Positions 43,501-52,441 of a stretch of DNA of 64,000 nt are shown in pieces. This DNA comes from Nemertoderma westbladi. Its lineage: Eukaryota > Xenacoelomorpha > Nemertodermatida > Nemertodermatidae. Each line of letters opens with the position of its first letter. Position 1 is the first letter of the stretch. The position numbers and the translations under genes are program-made. The stretch is taken from NCBI GenBank assembly GCA_032718475.1, contig JAUCBJ010006962.1, forward strand, positions 1 to 64,000, in the 5' to 3' direction. Under the pieces are notes generated by a model. It ran no database searches and had not been told where the DNA came from. It was given only the letters and a program-made list of their open reading frames with translations.

Positions 43501-43687
43501 TAAGATCCCTATTGACATTAATAATATAAGTACTAACCACATCACACCTATTGATGACACCAACGATAAAAATACAATAGTTATTCGTCCGAGTGCACGC
43601 CAATCAGCAATGCAAGCGAATCAAAAAATAACAAAATACTTTGAATCAAGTGAGAGTGAAAATGATTGGGAAAATGAAAGTATGTAA
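40571..43687 (+). CDS. BEL/Pao Pol remainder: RT, RNase H, integrase
   Basis: Same frame as the upstream part. RT motif A is ADIEKAFLQI. The catalytic box reads LYIDNLQGG, so the second Asp of YVDD is Asn; some BEL lineages carry YVDN, so this need not be a defect. RNase H: FCDASTKAYGAVVY, PQLELTAI, LWSDNKIAICW, DNPADLISRG. Integrase zinc domain HERMHGG...CIICNK; catalytic triad in CGVDYTGNL, RIISDNATTFVA and GGFYERLIG. A DUF5641-like C-terminus (VRWRKEYITALREYHRW) follows. All domains are intact apart from the single TAG at 40568, so the enzyme set could be made only by readthrough or supplied by sister copies. Confidence 0.9.
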   Translation, partial: VAIADIEKAFLQINLDPIDRDVTRFLWFKDPNDIYSGSQTYRFKVVLFGATSSQFLLNATLHHHLQSYDDSSKLANWATIILRNLYIDNLQGGAKSELELIEFYGASCKILAAGGFPLRKWVTNSPKLQDIISNSANGPKITKTCYNILGMEWNVELDELCFPNRTIVLSDCDNITKRFAISALLRVYDPCGFLMPVVIRTRMFVQLLWKLGCDWNGILPSDMIPILHEIISDLNLCIKFSVPRQLPISTASNCELHVFCDASTKAYGAVVYLVDCGKSFIIFSKARVTPINKKPSIPQLELTAITIGARIVTFIKNSYSTELKIENLHLWSDNKIAICWVQHEKCEKPYVRNRVKEIKKLLPTVELHYVPTNDNPADLISRGVSAKVFLSSDLWRHGPPWLPIPTTWPNESCVVNSIHNELTDIKDNITCSDIEPNDVITSSVNPISINEPVPNEANLLISKYNRFQRLINVTAWVFKFINSLKSRLCSNQKVRQTQQPKLRDYSLHPLLNVYDIKVAESWLIRSIQRSSYPVEYEYLTCLENSKKGRVPHLVRQLNLSIVDGIIRCRGRIDNANLPWETKQPILLPPQHAFTSLIIIDTHERMHGGIANTIVELRQRWWIPRIRQRVSTTIRKCIICNKIQGKPYTAPPPPPLPKVRVEFSRPFIVCGVDYTGNLLIQVDDITRSKAYIALFTCPATRAVHLEIVLDNTVDSCLNALRRFVARRGRPKRIISDNATTFVAAKEFLEELVNSDKIKRFLLYWHIDWVNIPVGAPWFGGFYERLIGLSKNIFKKVIGRRILTLEELQTVVVEIEAFMNDRPLTYITSDNRDPEPITPSLLICGYRFTSMNDSVLESIDDIRNDPDAEEDGSILVKRQNELQSLLSTVWVRWRKEYITALREYHRWNTRQTGNKTPSVGAVVLIKPINDNIPRMQWPMGIITELHPGLDGHVRHVSLKTKNGYTRRAIKKLCPLECTRKIPIDINNISTNHITPIDDTNDKNTIVIRPSARQSAMQANQKITKYFESSESENDWENESM

Positions 43688-43856
43688 ATCAGTTTGTTTT
43701 ATAAACCGAAAGTAATCGAAATAATGTTTTATATTAATGTGTACAGTAGTTTATTTACGTGATAACTGTGCGTTAATTTGCGAATAATTAATTTAGCCGC
43801 TTTATTTTTGTGTGATTTACATTTATTTTGTCTTTCGCCAACTGGCCGGCGGAGCA

Positions 43857-44134
43857 TGTCGGAAATATAATGGAGTTCCGCCAGCCGGAAGTGATATATG
43901 GTCACGTTATTGTATTACCGGTAGAATATATATAATCTGTATGTGATATCAAGATGTGGTTTTTAACTGGTACCATTATACTGCTGTACTGTCTTATTCT
44001 GTAAGTGCTGTTGTTTCAACTGGAAGTGCATAAAAGTAATATTGTGGTTAATATATCAATCAAACTGTAAGCAATTATTGAGTCCAGCCTTTCTTTGCCA
44101 ATAAACACAAACTTCCACTATACTATCCACAACA
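43857..44134 (+). repeat. 3' LTR of BEL/Pao element
   Basis: 278 bp, one mismatch to the 5' LTR. The sequence just upstream (ggccggcggagca) is only weakly purine-rich for a polypurine tract. Confidence 0.93.
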
Positions 44135-44361
44135 GCATTCTTGTGAATGTGTCATCGAGAGATTTGGTATCCTCTGCAGTCATAGTCCAACTTGGACTTC
44201 CATAAGAGTACTGGTACTACTGCTGCCATAAATAATCGAACCTTAAGGTTCCGTTTTATTCTATGGGACTTCCAAATCCTTGTCGGACTGGACTATTTAA
44301 CGCTGCCCATGCCTTTCCCTTACGTATCCGTAGGTTTTCACCTGACTTTCTGATCCATGAT
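44135..44361 (-). pseudogene. LINE family A, middle part of the split copy
   Basis: Continues the LINE interrupted at 37584 (matches 13966-14180). It ends at 44361, where the large element begins; atgat at 44357-44361 is duplicated at 62022-62026. Confidence 0.88.
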
Positions 44362-45591
44362 TGTTCGCGCTTTCAGACCTTTAGCAGTTTAACCTGCCAA
44401 ATTTGGATGTCTTCTAGATAATAAATCGACTTTAGCCTATGACGAGTATTTGATACACTACATTAGCTGAAGCCAGTCTATGCGCGACCATTCACCCGCT
44501 GGATATACCCGGGAGACTGGATTCGGAAGCTTAACCTTATTGCGGTGTAGGCCTACTGTATTATTCGACTGATCGTAATATATAATCTCTGACAAATATT
44601 ATTCACTTTCGGGAAATATTAACAGTTCCTTTAGGACGTGGCGCTCTAAATATGTAAACAGAGTTATGACTTAAACTAGACACAACGGGATGGCTATGGA
44701 TTCACGTATATAGCGCATTCTTTAGGAGATGCTTTGTTATCAGTCACAATCATGTACACTACCGCACAATACTGCACACCGATCTGCCGACCTTCACTAA
44801 TTTTAGTCACATATAAAGAGAACAACAACCGACTCATGTAGTGCCTATGAAATAGCATTAGATTCACTCCAAACCACTTTAATGTAAGTCGCAATTGTTA
44901 TATGTAACCGGTCTCTCTAACCTTCAGTATATCAAGAAGATTGGGGTGTCTGATTATTGATTGATATTATCCAAATATAACAATATTCCATCAACTGATA
45001 TAATGAACAACCGACAGTAAATAGCAGTAAAAATGCGGTGTTTGTAGTTGACAATATGATTAGGTGAGTGAGATAACAGATATACGTTTCTATGATTAAG
45101 CCTACTAATGTTGGGCTAAAGCCTGAAAAACACAGAGATTCCAAAGCCGGTCTTCTAGGCTCGGAAAAAACCAACACAACTGATCCCTCTGGGCTGTTGT
45201 AGGTATCTTTCAACACAAAGAGAAACAGCTCTCATTGGCCGAGTTCCAGATTCTGTAGGTTCCACGAATGTCTAAATGCCGAACTATTCGGGTTTTTGCA
45301 ACCCATATTCAACACAAGGCGATATCGCTCTGATTGGTGGATCATTGTTCTGATTGGTTGATCGAACAGAACAAAGAGCCTATAGGCGTACAGCAAATCG
45401 GTTGGTAGATTGCGTCATTTGAGTTAGGTAGTTTAGAGTATTTGAGCGCATTGTGGGAAAACTGGCTTTTTATGTTCGCTAAAGCACACATGCAGACACA
45501 GCGGATAAATCGCTAGTTATGTCCTCTAAAAACACCTTACACAGTACATTGTGGAGAAAAGGGCCAGTTATATCCCGCAAAAGCTTTTACA
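44362..45591 (-). repeat. 3' LTR of the 17.66-kb element
   Basis: 1230 bp. Matches 60792-62021 with only scattered single differences. The small frames at 44694-44894 and 44932-45216 recur in the other LTR simply because the LTRs are duplicates. Confidence 0.92.
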
Positions 45592-45669
45592 CCGCTCCCA
45601 GAAAATGGGATTTAATTCTATAAAATATAAAAAATCACAGTTTCTAAAATATAAAAATACTCTAAACAG

Positions 45670-45954
45670 CTAGTCTTTCTTGCGCGGACGGCGTTTACGC
45701 AGTTTTTTGAGGCTAGCAAGAGTCCTTTTCTCTTTGGGGCGAGCCACTTTACTAGGAGGGCTGTAACTCCTGGGTGAAGGGTGCAATACAATTGCATCAG
45801 AAGGTTTAGGGTTACGGTCGATGTCTCGTCCATTTCGATATGCTTCTCCTCGAGCTGATTTTCCTCCGCTTATCGTTGGATGCGTTCGTCCAAAACTCTT
45901 GCAGAGAATAGGGTCGTCCAAGTTCGATATCTTCTTAGAGATTCTGAATTTCAT
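45670..45954 (-). CDS. Small basic ORF d (94 aa), unrecognised
   Basis: ATG at 45954. The C-terminus is strongly basic (KKLRKRRPRKKD) and looks like a nuclear-localisation or RNA-binding arginine/lysine tract. The middle is polar (SPRSYSPPSKVARPKEK). It is the last frame before the 3' LTR. No family recognised. Could be an accessory protein of the element, a captured gene fragment or a decayed frame. Confidence 0.35.
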   Translation of the reverse strand: MKFRISKKISNLDDPILCKSFGRTHPTISGGKSARGEAYRNGRDIDRNPKPSDAIVLHPSPRSYSPPSKVARPKEKRTLASLKKLRKRRPRKKD

Positions 45955-46115
45955 GATCGAACTGAGATAAAATTAATTCGTTTACCGCTTGGACTTGCTG
46001 CTGCAATTTACGTTTCTCTAAACAATTGTAGGTTCATTTTCCGATCTTTTGACGAATAGTGGCCAACGCGTTTCGTACAACTCTTTCCTCCGCCTCGGTG
46101 ACAGGTTGTATCGGG

Positions 46116-46472
46116 TTAAACAGGGACGATGATACGGTTGAATGGCGATATTAGATGTCCGCGTCCCAATCCGACTAGGAAAGATGGGCGAATATTTAGG
46201 GAGCCCACAACCGGAGTGCCACCGACTAACTGTTCGGGTAGCATTAGATCTTTGAACAGTGAGTACAGTTCGGGAGGATCCATGATCCTATTAGGATCAA
46301 GAGTCTGGGTTCTCACTAGGGAGTGAGGAGGTCTGATCGAGTATTCCGGAACTCGGATCATAGGTTTATTTAAGGATCGTTTGAATCGAGCGAGCGTAGG
46401 TGATACATCGAACAAGTTTCGCTCGAAACTCCCGTAAATATAGCGAGTAAAACCGTGTTTATAGCAACGTCT
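46116..46472 (-). CDS. Open frame c (~119 codons, no early ATG), unrecognised
   Basis: Open from after a stop at 46473 to 46116. The reading is protein-like (RYIYGSFERNLFDVSP, later LFKDLMLPEQLVGGTPVVGS). The first ATG is well inside. A neighbouring frame continues in a similar style (NPIQPVTEAEERVV) beyond its stop, suggesting an older longer gene broken by a frameshift. Confidence 0.3.
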   Translation of the reverse strand, partial: RRCYKHGFTRYIYGSFERNLFDVSPTLARFKRSLNKPMIRVPEYSIRPPHSLVRTQTLDPNRIMDPPELYSLFKDLMLPEQLVGGTPVVGSLNIRPSFLVGLGRGHLISPFNRIIVPV

Positions 46473-46519
46473 CTACGGATGTTTATGTCTTTCCATTTGT
46501 TGGTTGGGTCTTGGGCATT
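46370..46519 (-). CDS. Small ORF b (49 aa), unrecognised
   Basis: ATG at 46519, overlapping frame c in another phase. Reads KWKDINIRRDVAINTVLLAI, partly hydrophobic. Listed because it lies in the same cluster; weak on its own. Confidence 0.2.
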   Translation of the reverse strand, partial: NAQDPTNKWKDINIRRDVAINTVLLAIFTGVSSETCSMYHLRSLDSNDP

Positions 46520-46729
46520 CATCGTAATAATACCAAAGACACACGTCTTGTAGGGGAAACGCGGGTGATATTTATTCGGTTTTACAACGTTTCTCTCAAG
46601 GATTCCAAATATACGTTGGAGTTACCGCGTTTATCCGGTTCTTTAACGTCTTCTCTTTCGAGTCGATTTCGAATAGAATTTTCGCATTCTATTTTCAGTT
46701 TATCGTTCCGACTCCGCTGGGTAGGATAT

Positions 46730-47029
46730 TTAAATAGTACCATTTCCCTTTTCGGTGTCGAAATCGTCCGTATCGTGTAAATCGATAGGATGGCCGGTAG
46801 TTAAGAAGTCCATATACGTACCATTACGATGCGTATAGCGAGCGGTGAACTTTCTATAATCCAATTCACGCGTAAGTTGCTCCTGGGACATTGGCGGTTC
46901 GATATAACGACCATCGTCCTCCGTAGTAGTTGGACCAACGTCGCCGCGTATCAAGCTATCGACAAACGCTTGTAAAGGTAGAGTATATCGCTCCCTGATA
47001 CCAAGATCATCTTCTATAAACTCAGACAT
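46730..47029 (-). CDS. Small acidic ORF a (99 aa), unrecognised
   Basis: ATG at 47029, preceded by a good splice-acceptor-like tatagcag. Composition is acidic and polar (EFIEDDLGIRERYTLP, TTTEDDGRYIEPPMSQEQL, DLHDTDDFDTEKG). First of the four frames in element sense and the most convincing as a protein start. No family recognised. In this position, after gag-protease and before the 3' LTR, retroelements sometimes carry env or accessory genes; nothing here looks like a membrane glycoprotein (no signal peptide or TM). Confidence 0.4.
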   Translation of the reverse strand: MSEFIEDDLGIRERYTLPLQAFVDSLIRGDVGPTTTEDDGRYIEPPMSQEQLTRELDYRKFTARYTHRNGTYMDFLTTGHPIDLHDTDDFDTEKGNGTI

Positions 47030-47039
47030 ATCTGCTATA

Positions 47040-48340
47040 TGAGTTTATCAATATTATAATGAGTTTATATTTAGGCTAGCGGGCGTCGCTGCCTACCCCT
47101 CTCTGCTCCCGGACAGCGCAAGATCCTCAGCGCTGGTGTACTTTCGCCGATGTGCCTATCGCCAACGTCGTAGCTGCACAACGACCACAACAACCAGCGC
47201 GAGTCACTCCACCGTCCGTCCCAAAGGCTTAGATTTACTTCAGGTTCTTACTGGAGAGTTAGGGCTACTTTCACAATTGCGACTCGCTACTGTAAACACA
47301 CTTTAGTAGTAACATTCACCTATAAACACACAAATTCCACACAACTGTCACAAATCGCACACATTTGGGCCATTTGTCCGTTAGTCAGTGCCTTCCAGAA
47401 TGCCACGTTATTATTGGGTATCCTGGGATACTAGCAGTGTGCTATTTATTCCTTATGCTATTCAATGGGCAAGCTTTATTGTTCTTTTAACTCACTTCTA
47501 ATTCTAGCGTGGTTGTTGCCATGGTGACATTATGGAAAGCTAGCGGTAGAATTAGGGTAATTCCCATGCATACAGATCTGGGATGCTATTTAATAGTAAT
47601 ACTTTAATTGTCAATATTTCTCTTTATACATGATTTTATGAATTTTATCGGCTATTGACTATATATTGGAGATTCTCGCACACTAATATACTTAATTATC
47701 TCCGCTCCCATGATCTATTAATTTATGGAATTTTGGGAATGTTATAAATTGTATAAAAATGACAATTTATCAAATTCATTAAAAAGATGAATTTAAATTT
47801 TTTTTCCCGTAAATTGTATTATTTAATATTAAATAGACACAATTTTATTCCAGAACATGTCTGGGGACTGGGATCCTTGATTCTAGGAAATTGATCTTTT
47901 TAAGAATATCGGTAAGTGCTACGATATCTTAATAGACTAGAATTTTAAAGGATCTAAAATTTGACAGATTTTGTAAATATTAATAATTAATATTTAGGAT
48001 GGGCACCAGTTTATTCCAGAACTTGTCTGGGGACGTTAACCACTGATTCTAGAATTTTGTCTTTCAAGTATATCGGTGGGTGCCACGATATCTTAATCGA
48101 CTAGAATTGCAGATGGTCAAAGGGTTTAACAGATTTATTTTGCGTTATACGCTACTGTTAAAGGGACATCACGCTACTATATGTATTATTTAATATACGG
48201 TATGAGAGCAATATCGCATGAAGCAATGTCAGTGAGAAGAGGCAAGTCGTTTCCAAGGTCTACCCAGAGCTTGGTTTAGCCGAGACTCGAGGATCTAAAT
48301 TTTGCATTCCTAATACTCTACTTTACCAATAATACTTGAA
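47040..48340. other. Noncoding part of the large element
   Basis: The first 350 bp (47050-47400) is moderately GC-rich without long frames; the rest is AT-rich. It contains a ~165-bp direct repeat: ttattccagaac(a/t)tgtctggggac begins at 47845 and 48011, each followed by tgattctag and a cgatatctta block. Confidence 0.55.
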
Positions 48341-48656
48341 TATAGTAGGAGCTTTATTGTACTTTAATAAGTACGGACATTTAATCTTACTGTAGTTACG
48401 TATTTGTAATGTAATACGGACAGTAAGGAAAGAGAAAAAGAATTATTTCTCGCCGTCGCACTAAATATATAATATAAGTAATTAAGTAATAAACGCGAAT
48501 ATATATTGCACTAATCTACTAAATAATCGCTAAAATAACATTCTACTAAATAAAATTAAAGAAAACGATTATAATAAAATTATATAATAATACATACATA
48601 AATATAAAATAATAAGAATATAAAATAATATGGTCACACACCCACTCCAGACGCTG
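48341..48656 (-). other. 3' tail of Gag-protease transcript region (copy 2)
   Basis: Matches 1-325 of copy 1. Marks a conserved non-coding end of the family immediately after the protein frame. Confidence 0.65.
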
Positions 48657-51600
48657 TTACGTTGGGGAGTCCCTAGATGTTTGTTGGATTAGGGAGGTGG
48701 TCGTGGGAAGAGTATCTTGCCTTCCATAGTTTCCGGACAGTTCTCGGTCTTGTTCCAGTAAACATAAACGACCAACTGGGCTATTGAGCTGCTGTGTCTC
48801 GAAGACAATTCCAGGTTTCCTCTTCATCCTGGAATAGTGACGATAGAAACATCGCTTCAAATACACGACGGCCTTACAAAGCCGATTCCAGGATCTATAG
48901 TGGTCCATCGCTCCCGGCAGGAGAGGTGAGAGTCCCGGCGAGACGTCTGGTGTTCCAGATCTCCAGTCTCTCTCTCTGATCTCCACAACAGATCGGTTCG
49001 CGGTGGGGGAGTTTAGAACCACAGCGTCGTCCCTGGCAATGTGTAATACAGACAGATCTATCATGGGTTTAAATAACCTTGATTTACTCGTCCGGGTTTT
49101 AGGTTTGACTTTCTCCGCTCCCTTGGCTTGTCTAATCTCAGCCGTGGTAAGATGGGGAGGCCATTCATCTTCTTTACTTAGGAAGTCGGGTCCACCTAAC
49201 CAGTCTGGAGTATCTGTCAGTTCTTGAGGGGTTGCTCCTCTGGAAGCGATGTCGGCTAGATTAATCGTCTCGGGGCAATATCTCCATTGATCTACATCGG
49301 AGTTAATATCGTCATTATCTGAGGAGTATGGTGTTCCCTCAGTTGGGTCGTCAACTTCACTGCTCTCCACTTCCCATTCACTTAATTGATATACCTGTTC
49401 TTTTGGTAATCTTTCCATTAGAGTTCTACATGAAGGGCCAGTAAAGTACCAACCTACTCTAGTTCTTCCCGCATAGACTTGTAATGGTTGCGGTTGAGCA
49501 GGCCGTTTATCCAATGTCTCAAGCGCCTCATGCGCATTTTGGCCGATGAGTATTTGCACTCCAGGGTAATCTGTGTTGAATCTAGGTATATTAAGTTGCT
49601 GGGTGGAATCGTCCTCATCCCAGTTATAAAGTTCTACTTGGCTGGTAACGAAGTTCTTTATCGCCACCATTTTTACTGACCTTATACTGTGTTCTCCTAG
49701 TTCATCCTGGGGGGTGGACAACGCACCTACATAATAATCCGCTATTACTGTAGATTTCCAAACCTGCATAATTCCTGACATGTTTAACTTAGTTCGGAAC
49801 TTGGGTTGTCCAGCAAAGATGTCTTCGGCTAGTTCTTTGTCGATGAATGTTCCTGTGCTACCGGAGTCAAGGAGGGCGTTCACTATATAACTCCTTTTAG
49901 GTCCGTGGACCCTTAACTGCACTAAGGGAAATTCTCGGATTCCTACATTGGAAGTTGGTGCTTTCCAAGATGGTTGTCGGTCAGAAGTAGTTAGGGGGAG
50001 CTCGCTGTCGGTGTCCTTTTCATACGTAAGTGCTCGATACACTGCGGTATTTATCAGGTAACAGGATTCGTTTTCATCGGAGAATTCGTCCGTATAGAAT
50101 CCTTCCATCTCAGAACTTTGGTCAGTGTCGTTCACATCACTGAATTGGACATGTAGTTCGGACTCACTTACCTGACTCGGGCTGTTTCGTTCGAATTCGG
50201 TGTGCAACATGATATGATGTTTTGCACCGCACTTTGCACACCTTGCGTCGGAGTAACAGGTTCGCCGCTGGTGTCCTCGTCTGAGGCAATTATAACACAA
50301 CCGCTTATCCCACATGACTTCACGTCTATCCTTTAATGATTTCTTTAGGAATTTATCACACATATTCAAACGGTGGGGCCCGTCGCACAGCACACATTTT
50401 GGTTTGATGTTACTTACCTTACTTTGGGTAACATTGTGCACACTCGTTCTTTCTTCGGGCTTTCTTATCTGAATTCTCTTAGGAGACGTAGGAGGAGTTT
50501 TTCTTACCTGTTCTCTCCTGTCATTGGTTCGAGACTTGAATTTACTTACGTCCTTAGGCGCTTTGTTGTCATAGTAAGATCTTTCAGTGTCTTTCCAGCT
50601 GTCTTCTTCTTGAGAAGCCTGGCTTTCGCCGTCGTCTGTATAACACACTGGTATTACCTTTCTCCTAGAAACGGGTTTCTCACTTACCTTATTTTCCGGT
50701 GTCTTCTCTCTGGACTGCTTTAGGAGCTGTAATTTTACCTCTCCATCTAAGAATGACATGAGATCAGCCATGGTAGGATCTCTTCGTTGTTGTTCCATCA
50801 TATATAACACTGTCTTGTCCCAGCGTGTACCTACTCCGCCCTTGGGCAAATTAGATGCTAAGGCTCCTACAACCATAGAATTCTGGTATTCATGAGACTT
50901 ACCTAACCAATCTAGTTGTCTACAGATCTCCTGAATCTCATCGGAAAACTCTATAATCCCACTGCTAAGAAACTTTCGGGGCGCCATTAATTTCGCATAT
51001 AAATACCTAGCTATGTTAGTCCTATTACCATACCTGATGTTCAGTGTATCCCAAACTTGTCTTAATCCATCCGGATGTCCAATAAACTTTAACGCCATTA
51101 ACTTGGGAGATCCTTCCAAGCACTCGATGAGGAATCTAAGTTTCTCTCCGTTAGATAGCACAGAGTTCTGTATGTTATCTTTGTAATATTCATTAAAAGG
51201 TAACCATTTCATCTCATCTCCATTGAACTTGACGATCTCTCCCACCTTTACCGCTTGACGGGCTTCGGTTCTAGCCATTTGACGCGTAAAACTTTCTTGG
51301 GCCATCGTGTTATTTAATATCGAGTTATCGGTATATAAATTTCTCGGATTATTATCAAGTCTATATGGAATATCATTGTCAACAGGTTTATAATTACCCT
51401 TAATAGGGTTTACTATAGGAGTTTCCACTTCGCTAGCAGTATAGATGCGTGTAGGCTCCACACCTTGCGCATGAAATACTTCAGACCTAACAGGTTGACA
51501 CATTGTTACAGGGGGTGGTGGTATACCCTTTTGTGTATTTACTAATTTATCGCGTTCTAACACGATACTTTGCTGCACTTCTTGCAACTCTAACCTACTT

Positions 51601-52274
51601 TCCCTTACTGTGCCCTTGAACTGCTTAACAGTCTCCTGCATCTGCCCGAGCAGGAGATCCATCCCCCGCCGTCTCTCATCCACCCACTCGACCGCCAAAG
51701 CGGGAGCCGCCAACGTTGTAGCGGGTGGACGGGGAACAACGGGCGACAAATCATTGATATTTTGCTCGGAGTCCAGAACAGGAACTGTCTCATGGGCTGT
51801 TCTGCTGGGCACAGGTAGCTTAGTGCTATGCAAAGGGAATTTAGAGGTAGGTTCTGGGAGTACAGGTGTCTCTATCACTGAAGGGGTGGCTTCGAGAACA
51901 GGCCTAATTATTTCAGGCTCATCTACTATAGTAGGGAGTCTTTCTATTTTAATAATTTGGTCTGTGGGTTCTGTACTACCTAAGTCTGTTCTAGCTAGTT
52001 GCCTTCTAACAGCTGGGGGCAAATCAGGCAATTTCTGACGGTGGGACATTCTTCTACGCCTACTTAGACGAGATCTATCTCCTCCGCCTTCAGGATCGGT
52101 GGTATCGCCTTCATCAGAGGATGTAAATCCCTGTCGTTTGGGAGTAGATCGACTCATCAGCTGCCACTGAGTAGCTGTTCTCTGTTTATCTATGTAGTCT
52201 TGCTTCTCTTGCAGATTTTCCAATTCTAGTTGGGCGGTCTCTTCAGATGCTCTTCGTTCTGCTTCCGCCACTGC
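48657..52274 (-). CDS. Gag-protease C-terminal half, tandem unit 1 (copy 2)
   Basis: Continuous minus-strand frame, about 1200 Gag-derived residues (open to 52337 through inserted DNA). Order: end of the Ala/Glu coiled coil, basic RRRRMSHRQ tract, DUF1759 Gag core (KFNGDEMKWLPFNEYY), zinc knuckles (CVLCDGPH, CYNCLRRGHQRRTC, CAKCGAKHH), protease ALLDSGSTGTFID, then DIASRGATPQEL and a linker ending at 48657. No RT, no integrase. The protease-to-ASRG junction is the same as in copy 1, so the deletion is ancestral. Unlike copy 1 there is no frameshift before the knuckles. It is separated from its own N-terminus by the second unit and the insertion, so a normal full-length Gag cannot be read. Confidence 0.8.
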   Translation of the reverse strand, partial: AVAEAERRASEETAQLELENLQEKQDYIDKQRTATQWQLMSRSTPKRQGFTSSDEGDTTDPEGGGDRSRLSRRRRMSHRQKLPDLPPAVRRQLARTDLGSTEPTDQIIKIERLPTIVDEPEIIRPVLEATPSVIETPVLPEPTSKFPLHSTKLPVPSRTAHETVPVLDSEQNINDLSPVVPRPPATTLAAPALAVEWVDERRRGMDLLLGQMQETVKQFKGTVRESRLELQEVQQSIVLERDKLVNTQKGIPPPPVTMCQPVRSEVFHAQGVEPTRIYTASEVETPIVNPIKGNYKPVDNDIPYRLDNNPRNLYTDNSILNNTMAQESFTRQMARTEARQAVKVGEIVKFNGDEMKWLPFNEYYKDNIQNSVLSNGEKLRFLIECLEGSPKLMALKFIGHPDGLRQVWDTLNIRYGNRTNIARYLYAKLMAPRKFLSSGIIEFSDEIQEICRQLDWLGKSHEYQNSMVVGALASNLPKGGVGTRWDKTVLYMMEQQRRDPTMADLMSFLDGEVKLQLLKQSREKTPENKVSEKPVSRRKVIPVCYTDDGESQASQEEDSWKDTERSYYDNKAPKDVSKFKSRTNDRREQVRKTPPTSPKRIQIRKPEERTSVHNVTQSKVSNIKPKCVLCDGPHRLNMCDKFLKKSLKDRREVMWDKRLCYNCLRRGHQRRTCYSDARCAKCGAKHHIMLHTEFERNSPSQVSESELHVQFSDVNDTDQSSEMEGFYTDEFSDENESCYLINTAVYRALTYEKDTDSELPLTTSDRQPSWKAPTSNVGIREFPLVQLRVHGPKRSYIVNALLDSGSTGTFIDKELAEDIFAGQPKFRTKLNMSGIMQVWKSTVIADYYVGALSTPQDELGEHSIRSVKMVAIKNFVTSQVELYNWDEDDSTQQLNIPRFNTDYPGVQILIGQNAHEALETLDKRPAQPQPLQVYAGRTRVGWYFTGPSCRTLMERLPKEQVYQLSEWEVESSEVDDPTEGTPYSSDNDDINSDVDQWRYCPETINLADIASRGATPQELTDTPDWLGGPDFLSKEDEWPPHLTTAEIRQAKGAEKVKPKTRTSKSRLFKPMIDLSVLHIARDDAVVLNSPTANRSVVEIRERDWRSGTPDVSPGLSPLLPGAMDHYRSWNRLCKAVVYLKRCFYRHYSRMKRKPGIVFETQQLNSPVGRLCLLEQDRELSGNYGRQDTLPTTTSLIQQTSRDSPT

Positions 52275-52441
52275 TCGCTTGCGTCCTTCTGGGCTCCTCC
52301 CCGAGGCGCACCCATGAGGCGGACGCTGTCCCACCACCCCTGGGGCCAGTCTGACTCCGTTTTTATCAGACCGGACCGGAGGGTAGCCCGATGCTTCCCG
52401 GGTTCAATTTTCAATCCCCCGATCACACCGGCACAGCTCGA
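52275..52441. repeat. Duplicated edge of the foreign insertion
   Basis: 167 bp identical, apart from single differences, to 55862-56027. Present here only because the tandem duplication took one end of the insertion with it. Confidence 0.85.

Larger units (their letters stand above)
37585..44134 (+). mobile_element. Young BEL/Pao LTR retrotransposon, 6.55 kb
   Basis: Identical-length 278-bp LTRs (37585-37862 and 43857-44134) begin TGTCGG, end CACAACA and differ at one base (37853 versus 44125). The 5-bp duplication gcatt flanks the element (37580-37584 and 44135-44139), the size usual for BEL. A TGG primer-binding start directly follows the 5' LTR. One gag-pol frame fills the inside, broken by a single stop. 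One difference in 278 means a very recent insertion. Confidence 0.95.

Noticed and set aside
44694-45216. Two small minus-strand frames, repeated almost exactly at 61124-61646, suggesting a conserved gene
   Set aside because: The conservation is LTR identity within one element; the equivalent region of the copy-1 LTR does not keep the frames.
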